44,497 nucleotides of DNA from Alphaproteobacteria bacterium (GCA_017962565.1 JAGCVC010000010.1:1-44497), one strand, 5' to 3'; positions 1 to 9,107 are shown, numbered from the stretch's first letter. Numbers and translations: made by a program. Notes: generated by a model not told the origin, from the sequence alone.

Positions 1-1
1 A

Positions 2-1375
2 AGATGCGGATCAAATTGTTGTGAGCCGGGACAAGATTGTTGTGCAGGAGAATGTATAGAGAAGGTAGAATGTCCGGAAAATCAAAGGTATGACTCAAAC
101 GCATGTGAATGCAGATGCGGAAAAGATGCAGCGGGAATGAGATTAGAATCAGACGGGAAGGGAGGATGTAAATGTCCGACTGATTCAAACGGAAGACGGA
201 TGTCATTGGTCAACGGTTATTGCACTTGCGTGGATGCGGGATTTACCGTTGTAGGTGGTAGTTGCAAAAGAATGGATTGTCGAAACGGATCAACAGGAAA
301 TACATTTCAATGTTTTATTAATAATTTGAGTTGTGGCTGGAACTGCGATTCAACAGGACATAATTGTGGTCTTGGTATTTGTTATGCCAGTGAGTGTAAA
401 CCTGGTGAAGAATTTGTGCAAAAGAACGTAACTGGAAACGCGTATAATTATTCTTGTAAAAAACATGTTAGAAATGGGTACGATTGTTACTATCCCAAAT
501 TTAACAATAGGGGATATTATTGTTATAAAAATGGTAATTACTGCTGTAATACGACCAATACAATCACCTTCGAATGTATGGGAGGTTTATGTGGGGATGA
601 AGACCGTTGCAAGAATATAAAAGCTGATTCCACTATATCTGGAGATGCGTGTGATTTTTCTGATGGTTTGAAGTGTCAATATGGTAATGGTGGAGTTTGG
701 GAATGTTATAAAAACGGGTACTATTGTGCCGATTGTACTGAAGAAGAAATTAAAAGTGGTACATGTTGTTCTGGAAACAGTTGTAAAGTATCAAATTATG
801 CTACGGGGACATACAACAGTCAGACAAATAGATGTGAATATCAAGTGGATGGAAAAACGGTCAGCTGTACGACAGCATCGCCTTCCGGAGTATATACTAC
901 GCAAAGTTGTTATGTGGGGAGCGATCGTGCATGTTTAGTTTACACCAATAAATTGGGGCATGGTTATGCAATGGGAAAGTGTCCCGAAGCAGCATCCGGT
1001 TGTCCGGAGGGAACAGAATATGGTCCTATAGGAAATATTGGTTGGTATGATTGTAAGAATAAAACGCCGGACGCTCCGATTTGTGCAAGTAATGGCGGTA
1101 ATATAATTTGCTATTATAATAATAAGGAATGTGGACATTATTGTGATTATTTTGGTCGAAATTGCCGAAAAGTTTATCAAGCACAATGCGCGACTGCCGG
1201 ACATTGTACACAAAACGGGTATGATATGACAAAGAATCCGTGCGAATGTGATGGTGCTGTTTCAAGTGGACTTGTTACGGTGAAAGACGAAAATGGCAAT
1301 GATGTTCAAGAATATCACGAGTTCTGTTGTCCGGCTGGCAATACTTACACCAATGGTGGTTGCGCGATCATTTAA
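2..1375 (+). CDS. Cysteine-rich repeat protein, 5'-truncated by window edge
   Basis: The reading frame is open from position 2, so the gene starts before the window; the first internal ATG (137) is not a convincing start. The visible 457 residues contain 57 cysteines, about one in eight, with no membrane segment. A loose module recurs: an aromatic residue near Cys, Asn-Asn or Asn-Gly, then Cys-x(2-3)-Cys (FQCFINNLSC, YYCYKNGNYCC, WECYKNGYYC, IICYYNNKEC). Paired CC motifs also repeat near the N-terminal part. Such density implies a disulphide-rich exported protein, perhaps a surface or adhesin-like ectodomain; this is inference. I do not recognise a named family. About 100 bases with no clear terminator separate it from the next gene. 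The missing N-terminus would show whether it begins with a signal peptide or a pilin-like helix. Confidence 0.85.
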   Translation, partial: RCGSNCCEPGQDCCAGECIEKVECPENQRYDSNACECRCGKDAAGMRLESDGKGGCKCPTDSNGRRMSLVNGYCTCVDAGFTVVGGSCKRMDCRNGSTGNTFQCFINNLSCGWNCDSTGHNCGLGICYASECKPGEEFVQKNVTGNAYNYSCKKHVRNGYDCYYPKFNNRGYYCYKNGNYCCNTTNTITFECMGGLCGDEDRCKNIKADSTISGDACDFSDGLKCQYGNGGVWECYKNGYYCADCTEEEIKSGTCCSGNSCKVSNYATGTYNSQTNRCEYQVDGKTVSCTTASPSGVYTTQSCYVGSDRACLVYTNKLGHGYAMGKCPEAASGCPEGTEYGPIGNIGWYDCKNKTPDAPICASNGGNIICYYNNKECGHYCDYFGRNCRKVYQAQCATAGHCTQNGYDMTKNPCECDGAVSSGLVTVKDENGNDVQEYHEFCCPAGNTYTNGGCAII

Positions 1376-1477
1376 AAATAAGTAGCATTTCATCAACGGA
1401 TATTTTTGCTTGTTTTGTATGGAATATTGTGTTAACCTCCTTCTAGTTAGTCAAAAACAACTTAAAGGAGAACAAAA

Positions 1478-2314
1478 ATGTCACAAATAGAAGACTTAGA
1501 AAAATTAAATGAATTAAAGAAAAAAGGAATTATCACAGAGGATGAATTCGAACAAAAAAAGCAATCCATATTATCAAGTAATTTAAAATCAGCGGATGTT
1601 GGAACCAGTCCAAAATCCAGGACAGTTTATGGTGTGTTGGGATTCTTTTTAGGCCTTTTTGGTATCCATAATTTTTATTTGGGACGAAAAATTCAAGGTT
1701 TTTTCCAAATCTTTGTTTGGGCCTTGCTGTTAATTGGGTTTATTTTTTCAGGAGTGATGCCCGTTTTTTTAAAAAAGGGCATTTTTATAATCGGTGGCTT
1801 CCTATTAATCATTTATATTTTTGTTGCTCCACTTTGGATCGGCTTGAATTTATTGCTGACCAAAAGAGATGGCAAGAAAAGATTGATGAGGCAGGATGGA
1901 AAAACAGTATGTATGGTTTTTGGTATAATTGTTTTGTTGAGCTATTTATTAGTTATTCCAACCTGTTCGATTGGTGGACTTGCTGGTTATTCAATGGCAA
2001 TGAACAGGCATAGAGTAAACGAGATTTTAGATTATGTAGCCCAGTGTTCTATTGTGGCTCAAACAAAGGATGATGGATATTCTATTCAACAAAGTACTTG
2101 CAGTGATTTGTTACCGTATAAACAAGCACCGAATTCTTTAAATGCAAGAGAATTTATTGTTTCTGCTGCAGGTCGATATGATGAAACATTTAAAATTACA
2201 ACACCGATAATTAAAGAAAAAAACATCCGTAAAGGATTGATTGACAGATCTAACTACGTTGTTTCAATTAAAGAAATATATGGTAATAAGGTCGAGTTTG
2301 AATTTAGAAAATAA
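1478..2314 (+). CDS. SHOCT-TM2 domain membrane protein with pilin-like C-terminal part
   Basis: 278 residues, ATG preceded by AAAGGAG. Residues about 3-30 form a SHOCT-type short helical domain (LKKKGIITEDEFEQKK). Residues about 49-125 are a TM2 domain: paired hydrophobic helices with the GLFGIHNFYLGR signature and an aromatic-rich second helix. A third hydrophobic helix (about 145-170) leads into GYSMAMNRHRVNEIL (170-184), which resembles the helix of the pilin-like protein at the other end of this window (NNHRANAIL). The remaining roughly 95 residues, with two Cys, look like a small globular domain outside the membrane. The function of TM2 proteins in bacteria is largely unknown. A strong hairpin terminator follows immediately. 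Confidence 0.85.
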   Translation: MSQIEDLEKLNELKKKGIITEDEFEQKKQSILSSNLKSADVGTSPKSRTVYGVLGFFLGLFGIHNFYLGRKIQGFFQIFVWALLLIGFIFSGVMPVFLKKGIFIIGGFLLIIYIFVAPLWIGLNLLLTKRDGKKRLMRQDGKTVCMVFGIIVLLSYLLVIPTCSIGGLAGYSMAMNRHRVNEILDYVAQCSIVAQTKDDGYSIQQSTCSDLLPYKQAPNSLNAREFIVSAAGRYDETFKITTPIIKEKNIRKGLIDRSNYVVSIKEIYGNKVEFEFRK

Positions 2315-2330
2315 ACCTTAGTACTAAATA

Positions 2331-2363
2331 AAAAGCCGTCTTTTTATAATGAAGACGGCTTTT
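2331..2363 (+). terminator. Intrinsic terminator after TM2-domain gene
   Basis: A 12-bp stem (2331-2342 with 2352-2363, core AGCCGTCT/AGACGGCT) has a 9-nt loop and ends in a T-run. It lies 17 bases after the stop codon of the TM2-domain gene. Confidence 0.9.
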
Positions 2364-2387
2364 TTATTATTTGCTTTTAGGTTACAA

Positions 2388-2414
2388 AAAAACGCCGTAA
2401 AAAACGGCGTTTTA
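2388..2414 (-). terminator. Intrinsic terminator after tRNA-Val
   Basis: The hairpin ACGCCGT/ACGGCGT (2392-2398 with 2404-2410) is flanked by A and T tracts. Read on the minus strand, it lies just beyond the tRNA-Val 3' end and is followed by seven or more T residues. Confidence 0.8.
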
Positions 2415-2418
2415 ATTT

Positions 2419-2495
2419 TGGTAGGCGGTAAGAGATTCGAACTCCTGACCCTCTCGGTGTAAACGAGATGCTCTAGCCAGCTGAGCTAACCGCCC
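2419..2495 (-). tRNA. tRNA-Val (UAC)
   Basis: A 77-nt cloverleaf on the minus strand. The acceptor stem GGGCGGT/ACCGCCT is followed by an encoded A-CCA end. The D-arm contains AGCTCAGCTGG. The anticodon stem TCTCG/CGAGA encloses loop TTTACAC, giving anticodon UAC (valine). The T-arm contains GTTCGAATC. It lies downstream of hup, separated from it by a terminator. Confidence 0.97.
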
Positions 2496-2501
2496 ATAAA
2501 A

Positions 2502-2550
2502 AAAGGACTGTATCCTTTTCAAAAAGTAAAGCAATCATACAGCCCTTTTT
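2502..2550 (-). terminator. Intrinsic terminator after hup
   Basis: On the minus strand, GGGCTGTAT (2537-2545) pairs with ATACAGTCC (2505-2513), including one G-U pair. A-tracts precede the stem and a T-tract follows it. It sits between hup and tRNA-Val, though some read-through into the tRNA is possible. Confidence 0.75.
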
Positions 2551-2577
2551 ATCGAATGTCAACAAAAAATTTAAAAA

Positions 2578-2853
2578 TTATTTGTTAACAGCATCTTTCA
2601 AAGCTTTACCTGGACGGAATTTTGGTTGTTTAGATGCTGGGATCTTAATCTTAGCGCCAGTGCGTGGGTTACGACCTTCTGTTGCAGCACGTTTTGTTAC
2701 AGCAAATGTACCAAAACCAACAACACGGATTTCACCGCCTTTTTTCAATTCAGATGTTGTAACACCAAAGAAAGCATCCAAAACATCAGCTGTTGCTACT
2801 TTAGAAGCGTTAGCTTTTTTTGCCACTGCGGCGACTAATTCATTCTTATTCAT
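2578..2853 (-). CDS. hup: DNA-binding protein HU
   Basis: A 91-residue HU/IHF-family histone-like protein that binds and bends DNA as a dimer to compact the nucleoid. It has the N-terminal helical body beginning MNKNELVAAVAKKA, the VVGFGTF turn, the DNA-intercalating arm signature GRNPRTG, and the C-terminal PKFRPGKALKDAV. Length is typical for HU. A good ribosome site (AAGGAGT) precedes the ATG. Placement directly downstream of lon is conserved in many proteobacteria. It has its own promoter (2928-2956) and terminator, so it is probably expressed separately from lon. The arm and length favour HU over IHF; a clear IHF-alpha is encoded elsewhere in this window. Confidence 0.97.
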   Translation of the reverse strand: MNKNELVAAVAKKANASKVATADVLDAFFGVTTSELKKGGEIRVVGFGTFAVTKRAATEGRNPRTGAKIKIPASKQPKFRPGKALKDAVNK

Positions 2854-2902
2854 TTAAGGACTCCTTATTTTAATTTTTTTGTTAATACATAAACCCTAAG
2901 TT

Positions 2903-2920
2903 TTGGCTATTTTCAGCCAA
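2903..2920 (-). repeat. Inverted repeat at 5' end of hup transcript
   Basis: TTGGCT and AGCCAA form a 6-bp stem with a 6-nt loop. The predicted hup transcription start (about 2921) falls right at its edge, so the mRNA would begin with this hairpin. It could be an RNA-stabilising 5' stem or a protein-binding operator. Confidence 0.55.
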
Positions 2921-2927
2921 CAAATAA

Positions 2928-2956
2928 ATGTTAGGTTGTTTTTTTCGGCTAGTCAA
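2928..2956 (-). promoter_or_regulatory. Sigma70-type promoter for hup
   Basis: On the minus strand, TTGACT (2956-2951), a 17-bp spacer and TAACAT (2933-2928) lie about 75 bases upstream of the HU start codon. Confidence 0.65.
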
Positions 2957-3093
2957 CATAAAAAATGATATTTTTCTTGATTTTATGCGATTTTTTTTAT
3001 ATTTAAGCAATTTTTTAAAGGAATTCAACAGGATTTACAAACAAAAAGTTGTATTTTTGATCAAAAGTGGCAAAAAACAGCAAAAAAGGCACA

Positions 3094-5523
3094 TTAATTC
3101 AATGCATTTACTGATTCGTTTTTCGATTCGCAAATTTGAACATCTGAAGGTAAAGGTTGAAGTTCTTTTGTTAAAGCATACTCTAATACTTCACGTACAT
3201 AAGTTACAGGAATAATCTTCAATCCTTTTTTTACATTCTCCGGAATCTCAGCCAAGTCTTTTTGATTTTCAGCCGGGATTAAAACGACTTTTAAACCGCC
3301 GCGCAAGGCTGCTAATAATTTTTCTTTTAATCCGCCTATTGGTAGTACGCGTCCGCGTAAAGTAATTTCACCGGTCATGGCAATATCTTTACGTACGGCT
3401 ATTCCAGTCAATGCAGAAACCAAAGAGGTACACATTGTGATGCCGGCAGAAGGTCCATCTTTCGGAGTGGCTCCTTCCGGTACATGAACGTGAATATCAT
3501 TTTTTTCAAAAACAGAAGAGGGGATTCCGAACATACTGTGGTTTGCACGAATATAAGATCGGGCAGCTTCGACAGACTCTTTCATTACATCACCCAATTG
3601 ACCTGTCAAAATGATGTTACCTTTTCCGGGCATAACAACTGCTTCAATGGACAAAATTTCTCCGCCGACTTCAGTCCAAGCCAAACCTGTCGTAACGCCA
3701 ACTTGATCGTCTTGTTCAGCAATACCAAAACTGTAACGAGGAACACCAGCGTATTTTTGCAAGTTTTTAGCATTTATGTGAACAGTTTTTTTGTTTTCGG
3801 TCATTAATTCTTTAACGGCCTTACGTGCTAAGTTTGCAATTTCACGTTCCAAATTTCGGACACCGGCTTCGCGTGTATATAAGCGAATAATTTGTCGGAT
3901 GGCATCCTCGTCTAATTTAAATTCTTTAGGTGTCAAACCAGCAGCTTGCATTTGCTTATCAATTAAATGACGTTTTGCAATTTCGACTTTTTCATCCTCT
4001 GTATATCCGGAAAGTTGAATAATTTCCATTCTGTCCAATAATGGACGCGGCATCTTTAATGTATTTGCTGTAGTAATAAACATTACGTCTGAAAGGTTAT
4101 AATCAACTTCCAAGTAATGATCATTAAAGGTTGCGTTTTGTTCCGGATCTAAAACTTCCAACAATGCGGATGACGGATCACCACGCCAATCGGCACCTAA
4201 TTTATCGATTTCATCCAACAAGAAAAGGGTGTTTAATGTTTTTGCTTTTTTCATTCCTTGAATGATTTTACCTGGCATAGCACCGATATAAGTTCTACGA
4301 TGTCCGCGAATTTCGGCTTCATCGCGCATGCCACCTAAGGAAGCACGTACAAAGTGACGACCGGTTGCTTTAGCTATGGACTGTCCTAATGAAGTTTTAC
4401 CGACTCCCGGAGGACCGACCAAACATAAAATAGGACCTTTCATGCCACCGGATTTTTTCAAAACAGCCAAGTATTCCAAAATACGTTCTTTGACTTTTTC
4501 CAATCCATAGTGATCCTTATTTAAAATTTCTTCAGCTTTTTTTAAGTCAATTTGGCTTTGTCCGACTTTACGCCAAGGCAAAGAAACCAACCAATCCAAA
4601 TAATTGCGAATAACGCCGGCTTCTGCGGACATAGGTCCCATCATTTTTAATTTACGTAATTCACCCAGCGCTTTTTCTTTTACTTCTTTTGGCATATGCG
4701 CCGCTTCAATTTTCTTTTTCAATTCTAAAGAATCATTACCGTCATCGCCGTCACCCAACTCTTTTTGAATGGCTTTCATTTGCTCATTTAAATAATACTC
4801 TTTTTGGCTTTTTTCCATTTGAGTTTTGACACGTTTGCGGATTTTCTTTTCAACTTGTAAAACGTTGATTTCTTTTTCCATCAAAGTAAATAAGGTTTCC
4901 AAACGTTCAAGCAAAGAACGCGTTTCCAACAGTTTTTGTTTTTCATTTATTTTTAAAGATAAATGTGATGAAACCGCATCAGCCAATTTTGACGGATCTT
5001 GTAACTGAGAAACAGTTGCCCATGCTTCAGGGGGCAATCTGCGGTTCAATGTTGCATAAAGTTCAAACTGTTCTGCAACAGAACGTGTTAAAGCTTCTAA
5101 TTCTTCCGATTCTTGAATTTTATCCGGTACATCCTTTGCACAAACTTCCAAATATGGTTCTTCTGAAATGAATTTTGTAATTTCAGCACGTTTAGATCCT
5201 TCGACCAAAACTTTAACAGTGCCGTCCGGCAATCGTAACATTTGTAGAATGGTTGCCAATGTACCGATTTTATGTAAATCTTTTGGAGTTGGATCATCAA
5301 TGTTCGGATCAATTTGTGTGACCAATAAAATTTCTTTGTTATCTGATAAAACACTGTCTAAAGCATGCACAGACTTTTCACGTCCAACGAATAAAGGAAC
5401 GACCATATGCGGAAACAAAACAATATCACGCAATGGCAAAACAGGATAGACTCTGTCCGAATTTTGAATTTCTGTTTTGTTTTTATCTTCGTTTTTCTTA
5501 ATGTCTGTCACTGTACTCTCCAT
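3094..5523 (-). CDS. lon: ATP-dependent Lon protease
   Basis: An 809-residue cytoplasmic AAA+ serine protease that degrades misfolded and regulatory proteins. Domains in order: N-terminal LON substrate-binding domain (VYPVLPLRDIVLFPHMVVPL), a coiled-coil region, the AAA+ module with Walker A GPPGVGKTS and Walker B LFLLDEIDK, and the C-terminal protease domain. The catalytic Ser692 lies in DGPSAG and the catalytic Lys733 in LPIGGLKEK. Length is close to the usual 780-810. The start codon lies 2 bases after the clpX stop, indicating co-transcription and probably translational coupling with clpX. No clear terminator was seen in the 240 bases before hup. Confidence 0.98.
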   Translation of the reverse strand: MESTVTDIKKNEDKNKTEIQNSDRVYPVLPLRDIVLFPHMVVPLFVGREKSVHALDSVLSDNKEILLVTQIDPNIDDPTPKDLHKIGTLATILQMLRLPDGTVKVLVEGSKRAEITKFISEEPYLEVCAKDVPDKIQESEELEALTRSVAEQFELYATLNRRLPPEAWATVSQLQDPSKLADAVSSHLSLKINEKQKLLETRSLLERLETLFTLMEKEINVLQVEKKIRKRVKTQMEKSQKEYYLNEQMKAIQKELGDGDDGNDSLELKKKIEAAHMPKEVKEKALGELRKLKMMGPMSAEAGVIRNYLDWLVSLPWRKVGQSQIDLKKAEEILNKDHYGLEKVKERILEYLAVLKKSGGMKGPILCLVGPPGVGKTSLGQSIAKATGRHFVRASLGGMRDEAEIRGHRRTYIGAMPGKIIQGMKKAKTLNTLFLLDEIDKLGADWRGDPSSALLEVLDPEQNATFNDHYLEVDYNLSDVMFITTANTLKMPRPLLDRMEIIQLSGYTEDEKVEIAKRHLIDKQMQAAGLTPKEFKLDEDAIRQIIRLYTREAGVRNLEREIANLARKAVKELMTENKKTVHINAKNLQKYAGVPRYSFGIAEQDDQVGVTTGLAWTEVGGEILSIEAVVMPGKGNIILTGQLGDVMKESVEAARSYIRANHSMFGIPSSVFEKNDIHVHVPEGATPKDGPSAGITMCTSLVSALTGIAVRKDIAMTGEITLRGRVLPIGGLKEKLLAALRGGLKVVLIPAENQKDLAEIPENVKKGLKIIPVTYVREVLEYALTKELQPLPSDVQICESKNESVNALN

Positions 5524-5525
5524 TC

Positions 5526-6824
5526 TTAACTGGCACTTTTTTCTTGTTCGGCATAAACCAATAAAGGTTCTGCTTCTCCGTTAACTACCTTTTCATTGAT
5601 AATAACTTCCGACAGGTTTTGTATGGAAGACAAATCATACATCAAATCAAGAAGCAAATTTTCCATAATAGAACGTAACCCGCGAGCACCTGTCTTACGT
5701 TCCATAGCTTTTTTAGCTATTGCGCAACAAGCTTCTTTTGTAAAGGTCAATTTAACATCTTCCATTTTAAACAGACTTTGATATTGTTTTACCAATGCAT
5801 TTTTCGGTTCTGTCAAAATCTTGATCAAGGCCTTTTCATCCAAATCATCTAGTGTCGCAATAACCGGCAAACGGCCGACAAATTCCGGAATTAATCCGAA
5901 TTTCAATAAATCTTCCGGCTCTAATTTTGACAATAATTCGCCTGTTGTTTTTTCATCTTTATCATGAACGACCGCACCAAAGCCAATTGATGATTTTTCC
6001 GTTCTGCGTTCAATCATTTTATCCAATCCGGCAAAAGCTCCACCGCAAATGAATAGGATGTTGCTGGTATCTACTTGAATAAATTCTTGCTGAGGATGTT
6101 TTCTTCCCCCTTGTGGTGGAACAGAAGCAACAGTTCCTTCCATCAACTTTAACAATGCTTGTTGTACACCTTCACCGGAAACATCCCGGGTAATGGACGG
6201 GCCATCATTTTTACGTGAAATCTTATCAATTTCATCAATGTATACAATACCGCGTTGTGCTTTTTCAACGTCATAATCGGCATTTTGCAATAACTTTAAA
6301 ATGATGTTTTCAACGTCTTCACCAACATAACCGGCTTCTGTTAAAGTCGTTGCATCAGCAATGGCAAAAGGTACATTTAAAATCTTGGCAAGTGTGCGAG
6401 CCAAATATGTTTTTCCACACCCCGTTGCACCGACAAGCAAGATGTTGGATTTGTTAATTTCTACATCATCTTCCGGTTTGTTGAATAAACGTTTATAGTG
6501 GTTATACACGGCAACGGATAAAACTTTCTTTGCTTTTTCTTGCCCAATAACGTAGGTGTCTAAAAATTTTTTAACTTCATGCGGATTTGTTAATTTGAAT
6601 TCTTCATCTTTATTTTCAGTGGAAGCATTTGCAGATTCTTCAGCTATAATTTTGGCACATAAATCTACGCATTCATCACAAATAAAGACAGTTTGACTGT
6701 GTGCGCCATTCTCATCGCCATCAAAAGAAAGCGTTCTGCCGGCAATTAATTTACGTACTTCATTTTGTGTTTTGTTGCAAAAAGAACAAACTAAATTTTT
6801 CTTATTATCTTGTTTTTCTGTCAT
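5526..6824 (-). CDS. clpX: ClpX, ATPase subunit of ClpXP
   Basis: A 432-residue AAA+ unfoldase that feeds substrates to ClpP. The N-terminal zinc-binding domain has CSFC and CDEC cysteine pairs. Walker A is GATGCGKT, Walker B is IVYIDEIDK, and the RKTGARGLR sensor-2 region and a ClpP-docking IGF loop (SSIGFGA) are present. The frame extends to a GTG at 6833, but I choose the ATG at 6824: the purine-rich GGGGTGGA lies about 4-5 bases before it, and the resulting MTEKQD start fits the family. It is the second gene of the conserved clpP-clpX-lon order and has a good internal promoter of its own between clpP and clpX. Confidence 0.97.
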   Translation of the reverse strand: MTEKQDNKKNLVCSFCNKTQNEVRKLIAGRTLSFDGDENGAHSQTVFICDECVDLCAKIIAEESANASTENKDEEFKLTNPHEVKKFLDTYVIGQEKAKKVLSVAVYNHYKRLFNKPEDDVEINKSNILLVGATGCGKTYLARTLAKILNVPFAIADATTLTEAGYVGEDVENIILKLLQNADYDVEKAQRGIVYIDEIDKISRKNDGPSITRDVSGEGVQQALLKLMEGTVASVPPQGGRKHPQQEFIQVDTSNILFICGGAFAGLDKMIERRTEKSSIGFGAVVHDKDEKTTGELLSKLEPEDLLKFGLIPEFVGRLPVIATLDDLDEKALIKILTEPKNALVKQYQSLFKMEDVKLTFTKEACCAIAKKAMERKTGARGLRSIMENLLLDLMYDLSSIQNLSEVIINEKVVNGEAEPLLVYAEQEKSAS

Positions 6825-6848
6825 AGATTCCACCCCGTCTTAAATACA

Positions 6849-6877
6849 TATATAGGCAATCAATTACACAAATGCAA
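6849..6877 (-). promoter_or_regulatory. Promoter for clpX-lon
   Basis: On the minus strand, TTGCAT (6877-6872), a 17-bp spacer and TATATA (6854-6849) lie in the 61-base gap between clpP and clpX. This would let clpX-lon be expressed independently of clpP. Confidence 0.6.
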
Positions 6878-6885
6878 GAGGATAA

Positions 6886-7494
6886 TTACTTTCTTGCCGT
6901 GATAATTTCATCAATTAAGCCGAACTTTAAAGCTTCTTCAGGGCTCATGAAATTGTCACGTTCCATTGCTTTTTCAACAGCATCCAATTTCTGTCCTGTT
7001 TGTTTAACATAAATTTGATTTAACCGTGCACGTAAATCCAAAATTTCTTTGGCATGAATTTCAATGTCTGCCGCTTGTCCTTGGAAACCACCGGAAGGCT
7101 GATGAATCATGATGCGGGAATTCGGCAAGGCAAATCTGCGACCTTTTTCACCACAACACAACAGTAATGAACCCATGGAGCATGCTTGTCCCATAACAAT
7201 TGTTGATACCGGGCATTTGATATAGTTCATTGTGTCTAAAATAGCCAAGCCGGACGTTACAACACCACCGGGGGAGTTAATATAAAAAGCTATTTCTTTT
7301 TTGGGATCTTCAGCTTCCAAAAACAACATTTGGGCACAAATTAAACTGGCAACATCATCTTGAACTTGCCCCGTTAGAAAGATGATTCTTTCTTTTAATA
7401 GACGGGAATAAATGTCATAAGATCGTTCACCACGTCCCGTTTGTTCAATAACAGTTGGGACCAAATAATCCATTTGAGGAGCAAGTTCAATCAT
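6886..7494 (-). CDS. clpP: ClpP, proteolytic subunit of ClpXP
   Basis: A 202-residue serine peptidase that forms the tetradecameric chamber used with ClpX. The catalytic Ser is in GQACSMGS, the catalytic His in [10 protein letters not shown], and the Asp is expected near the C-terminal [12 protein letters not shown] Cys stands immediately before the catalytic Ser, where Ala is usual (GQAAS). Length is typical. AAGGAAAAACATT precedes the ATG, and only 12 bases separate it from tig, so the two are probably co-transcribed. Confidence 0.97.
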   Translation of the reverse strand: MIELAPQMDYLVPTVIEQTGRGERSYDIYSRLLKERIIFLTGQVQDDVASLICAQMLFLEAEDPKKEIAFYINSPGGVVTSGLAILDTMNYIKCPVSTIVMGQACSMGSLLLCCGEKGRRFALPNSRIMIHQPSGGFQGQAADIEIHAKEILDLRARLNQIYVKQTGQKLDAVEKAMERDNFMSPEEALKFGLIDEIITARK

Positions 7495-7506
7495 AATGTT
7501 TTTCCT

Positions 7507-8835
7507 TTACTTTTTGTCCGGATCAAAAGCGTACAATTCTTCCGGTGTCATTTTTCGTTCTGTCATTTTAATTTTATCAGCGATAAAGTTGACAACTTTT
7601 TCTTCAAACAAAGGAGCTTGCAAAGCTTCCATTGCTTGTGGATTTTTCCGATAGAACTCAGAAATTTCTTTCTGTCTTCCCGGATAACGAGCTATTTCTG
7701 CATCAAGAGCCTTTTGAACATCTTCTCTTTTTAATCTGATGTCATTTTGATTTGCAATTTCAGCCAACAACAAACCTAATTTGACACGTCTGATAGCAAT
7801 GTCTTTGTACTCTTTTTTCAAGTCTTCTTCTTTTGCTTTCTTTTCATCTTCATCCAATTGACCATTTTTCTTTGCATTTTCAAATTGCTTCCAAATGGCA
7901 TCAAATTCCATATCAACCATTGACTGTGGAACTTCGAAATCACATGATGGAACCAAAGCATCTAAGATAGAACGTTTTAAATGAATTTTGGATACATTGT
8001 TGTATTCTTTTGTTAATTCATCTTTGATCAAAGTTTTCAATGCATCTAAGTTGTCTTGACCAAAATTTTTGGCAAAATCATCATTCAAAGTGGCTTCTTT
8101 GTATTGACGCAATTCTTTAATGGTCGTTTCAAATACAGCAGGTTTCCCCGCCAATTCTTTTACGTGATATTCAACAGGGAAACTGACGTTGACAGATACT
8201 TTATCTCCAACATTTTTTCCAATTAATTGTTCTTCAAAACCCGGAATGAAGGTATTAGAACCTAAATCTAAATAAAAGTCTTTGCCTGAACCACCGCGGA
8301 ATTCTACGCCGTCAATTGTGCCGGTGAAGTCAATAACAACAATATCTCCTTTTTTTGTTTTACGTTTTTCAGAGATGACTTCTGTTTCTTTATGGGTGGA
8401 AGCCAATCGTTTTAAAGCTTTATCAACTTCGGCATCTGTTGCATCTGCAACCAATTTTTCAACTTTGATTTTGCTAAAATCAACAGGCTTAATTTCCGGT
8501 AAAACTTCAACTTCAATGGAAAATTCAAAGTCTTTGCCATCTTCAAATTTGTCAATATTGATTTTTGGTTCGGCAGCAGCTTTTAATTTATTTTCTGTCA
8601 TAGTTTGTCTTGAAGCTTTTTGTATTAATTCTTCTGCTGTATCACCTTTAATAGCTTGCCCGTATTTTTGTTCGACAATGTTAACTGGAATATTTCCCGG
8701 ACGGAAACCCGGCAATTTAACTTTTTTTGTCGTTGCTACCAATTTTTGCTTATACTCAGTATTAAACTCAGCAGCCGGAATGACTACTTTAAAAGATTTA
8801 ACCAAGCCTTTTGATTTATTTTCTGTAATTTTCAT
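7507..8835 (-). CDS. tig: Trigger factor
   Basis: A 442-residue ribosome-associated chaperone and peptidyl-prolyl isomerase that meets nascent chains at the exit tunnel. It shows the N-terminal ribosome-binding domain with the signature GFRPGNIPVN, a central FKBP-like PPIase domain (GDIVVIDFTGTIDG), and a long C-terminal helical chaperone domain. Length matches the family (430-450). AGGAT precedes the ATG. It follows tRNA-Leu by about 40 bases with no obvious terminator, so the tRNA and tig may share a promoter and transcript. Confidence 0.97.
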   Translation of the reverse strand: MKITENKSKGLVKSFKVVIPAAEFNTEYKQKLVATTKKVKLPGFRPGNIPVNIVEQKYGQAIKGDTAEELIQKASRQTMTENKLKAAAEPKINIDKFEDGKDFEFSIEVEVLPEIKPVDFSKIKVEKLVADATDAEVDKALKRLASTHKETEVISEKRKTKKGDIVVIDFTGTIDGVEFRGGSGKDFYLDLGSNTFIPGFEEQLIGKNVGDKVSVNVSFPVEYHVKELAGKPAVFETTIKELRQYKEATLNDDFAKNFGQDNLDALKTLIKDELTKEYNNVSKIHLKRSILDALVPSCDFEVPQSMVDMEFDAIWKQFENAKKNGQLDEDEKKAKEEDLKKEYKDIAIRRVKLGLLLAEIANQNDIRLKREDVQKALDAEIARYPGRQKEISEFYRKNPQAMEALQAPLFEEKVVNFIADKIKMTERKMTPEELYAFDPDKK

Positions 8836-8876
8836 TTGTTTATCCTATTCATTATTCAACAAAAGCTCTTGAAACT

Positions 8877-8961
8877 TGGTGCGGGCGGAGGGACTTGAAC
8901 CCCCACGGGTTTCCCCATCGGAACCTAAATCCGACGCGTCTGCCAATTTCGCCACGCCCGC
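8877..8961 (-). tRNA. tRNA-Leu (UAG)
   Basis: An 85-nt class II tRNA on the minus strand. The acceptor stem GCGGGCG/CGCCCGC is followed by an encoded A-CCA end. The anticodon loop TTTAGGT gives UAG. A long variable arm (about GATGGGGAAACCCGT) and a T-arm with GTTCAAGTC are present. It lies immediately upstream of tig. Confidence 0.97.
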
Positions 8962-8996
8962 ACACGTGTTATTGCTTCAAGAACAAAATTACTCGC

Positions 8997-9025
8997 AAGA
9001 TAGCCCAAAACGTGCGCTAATGCAA
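8997..9025 (-). promoter_or_regulatory. Promoter for tRNA-Leu and tig
   Basis: On the minus strand, TTGCAT (9025-9020), a 17-bp spacer and TATCTT (9002-8997) lie about 35 bases upstream of the mature tRNA-Leu 5' end. Confidence 0.6.
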
Positions 9026-9107
9026 GCTTTTTTTAACACATGCGACAAATATTGCATAAAATTTTTCAAATTGCAAGTAAAAAGTATATTTTTTAAGTAA
9101 AAAGTAC

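Noticed and set aside
2419-2495. tRNA-Val as an integration site of a mobile element
   Set aside because: No direct repeat of the tRNA 3' end, integrase or phage-like gene is nearby.
8282-8872. 196-codon open frame on the plus strand
   Set aside because: It is antisense to tig, has no ribosome site, and the tig frame has clear family motifs throughout.
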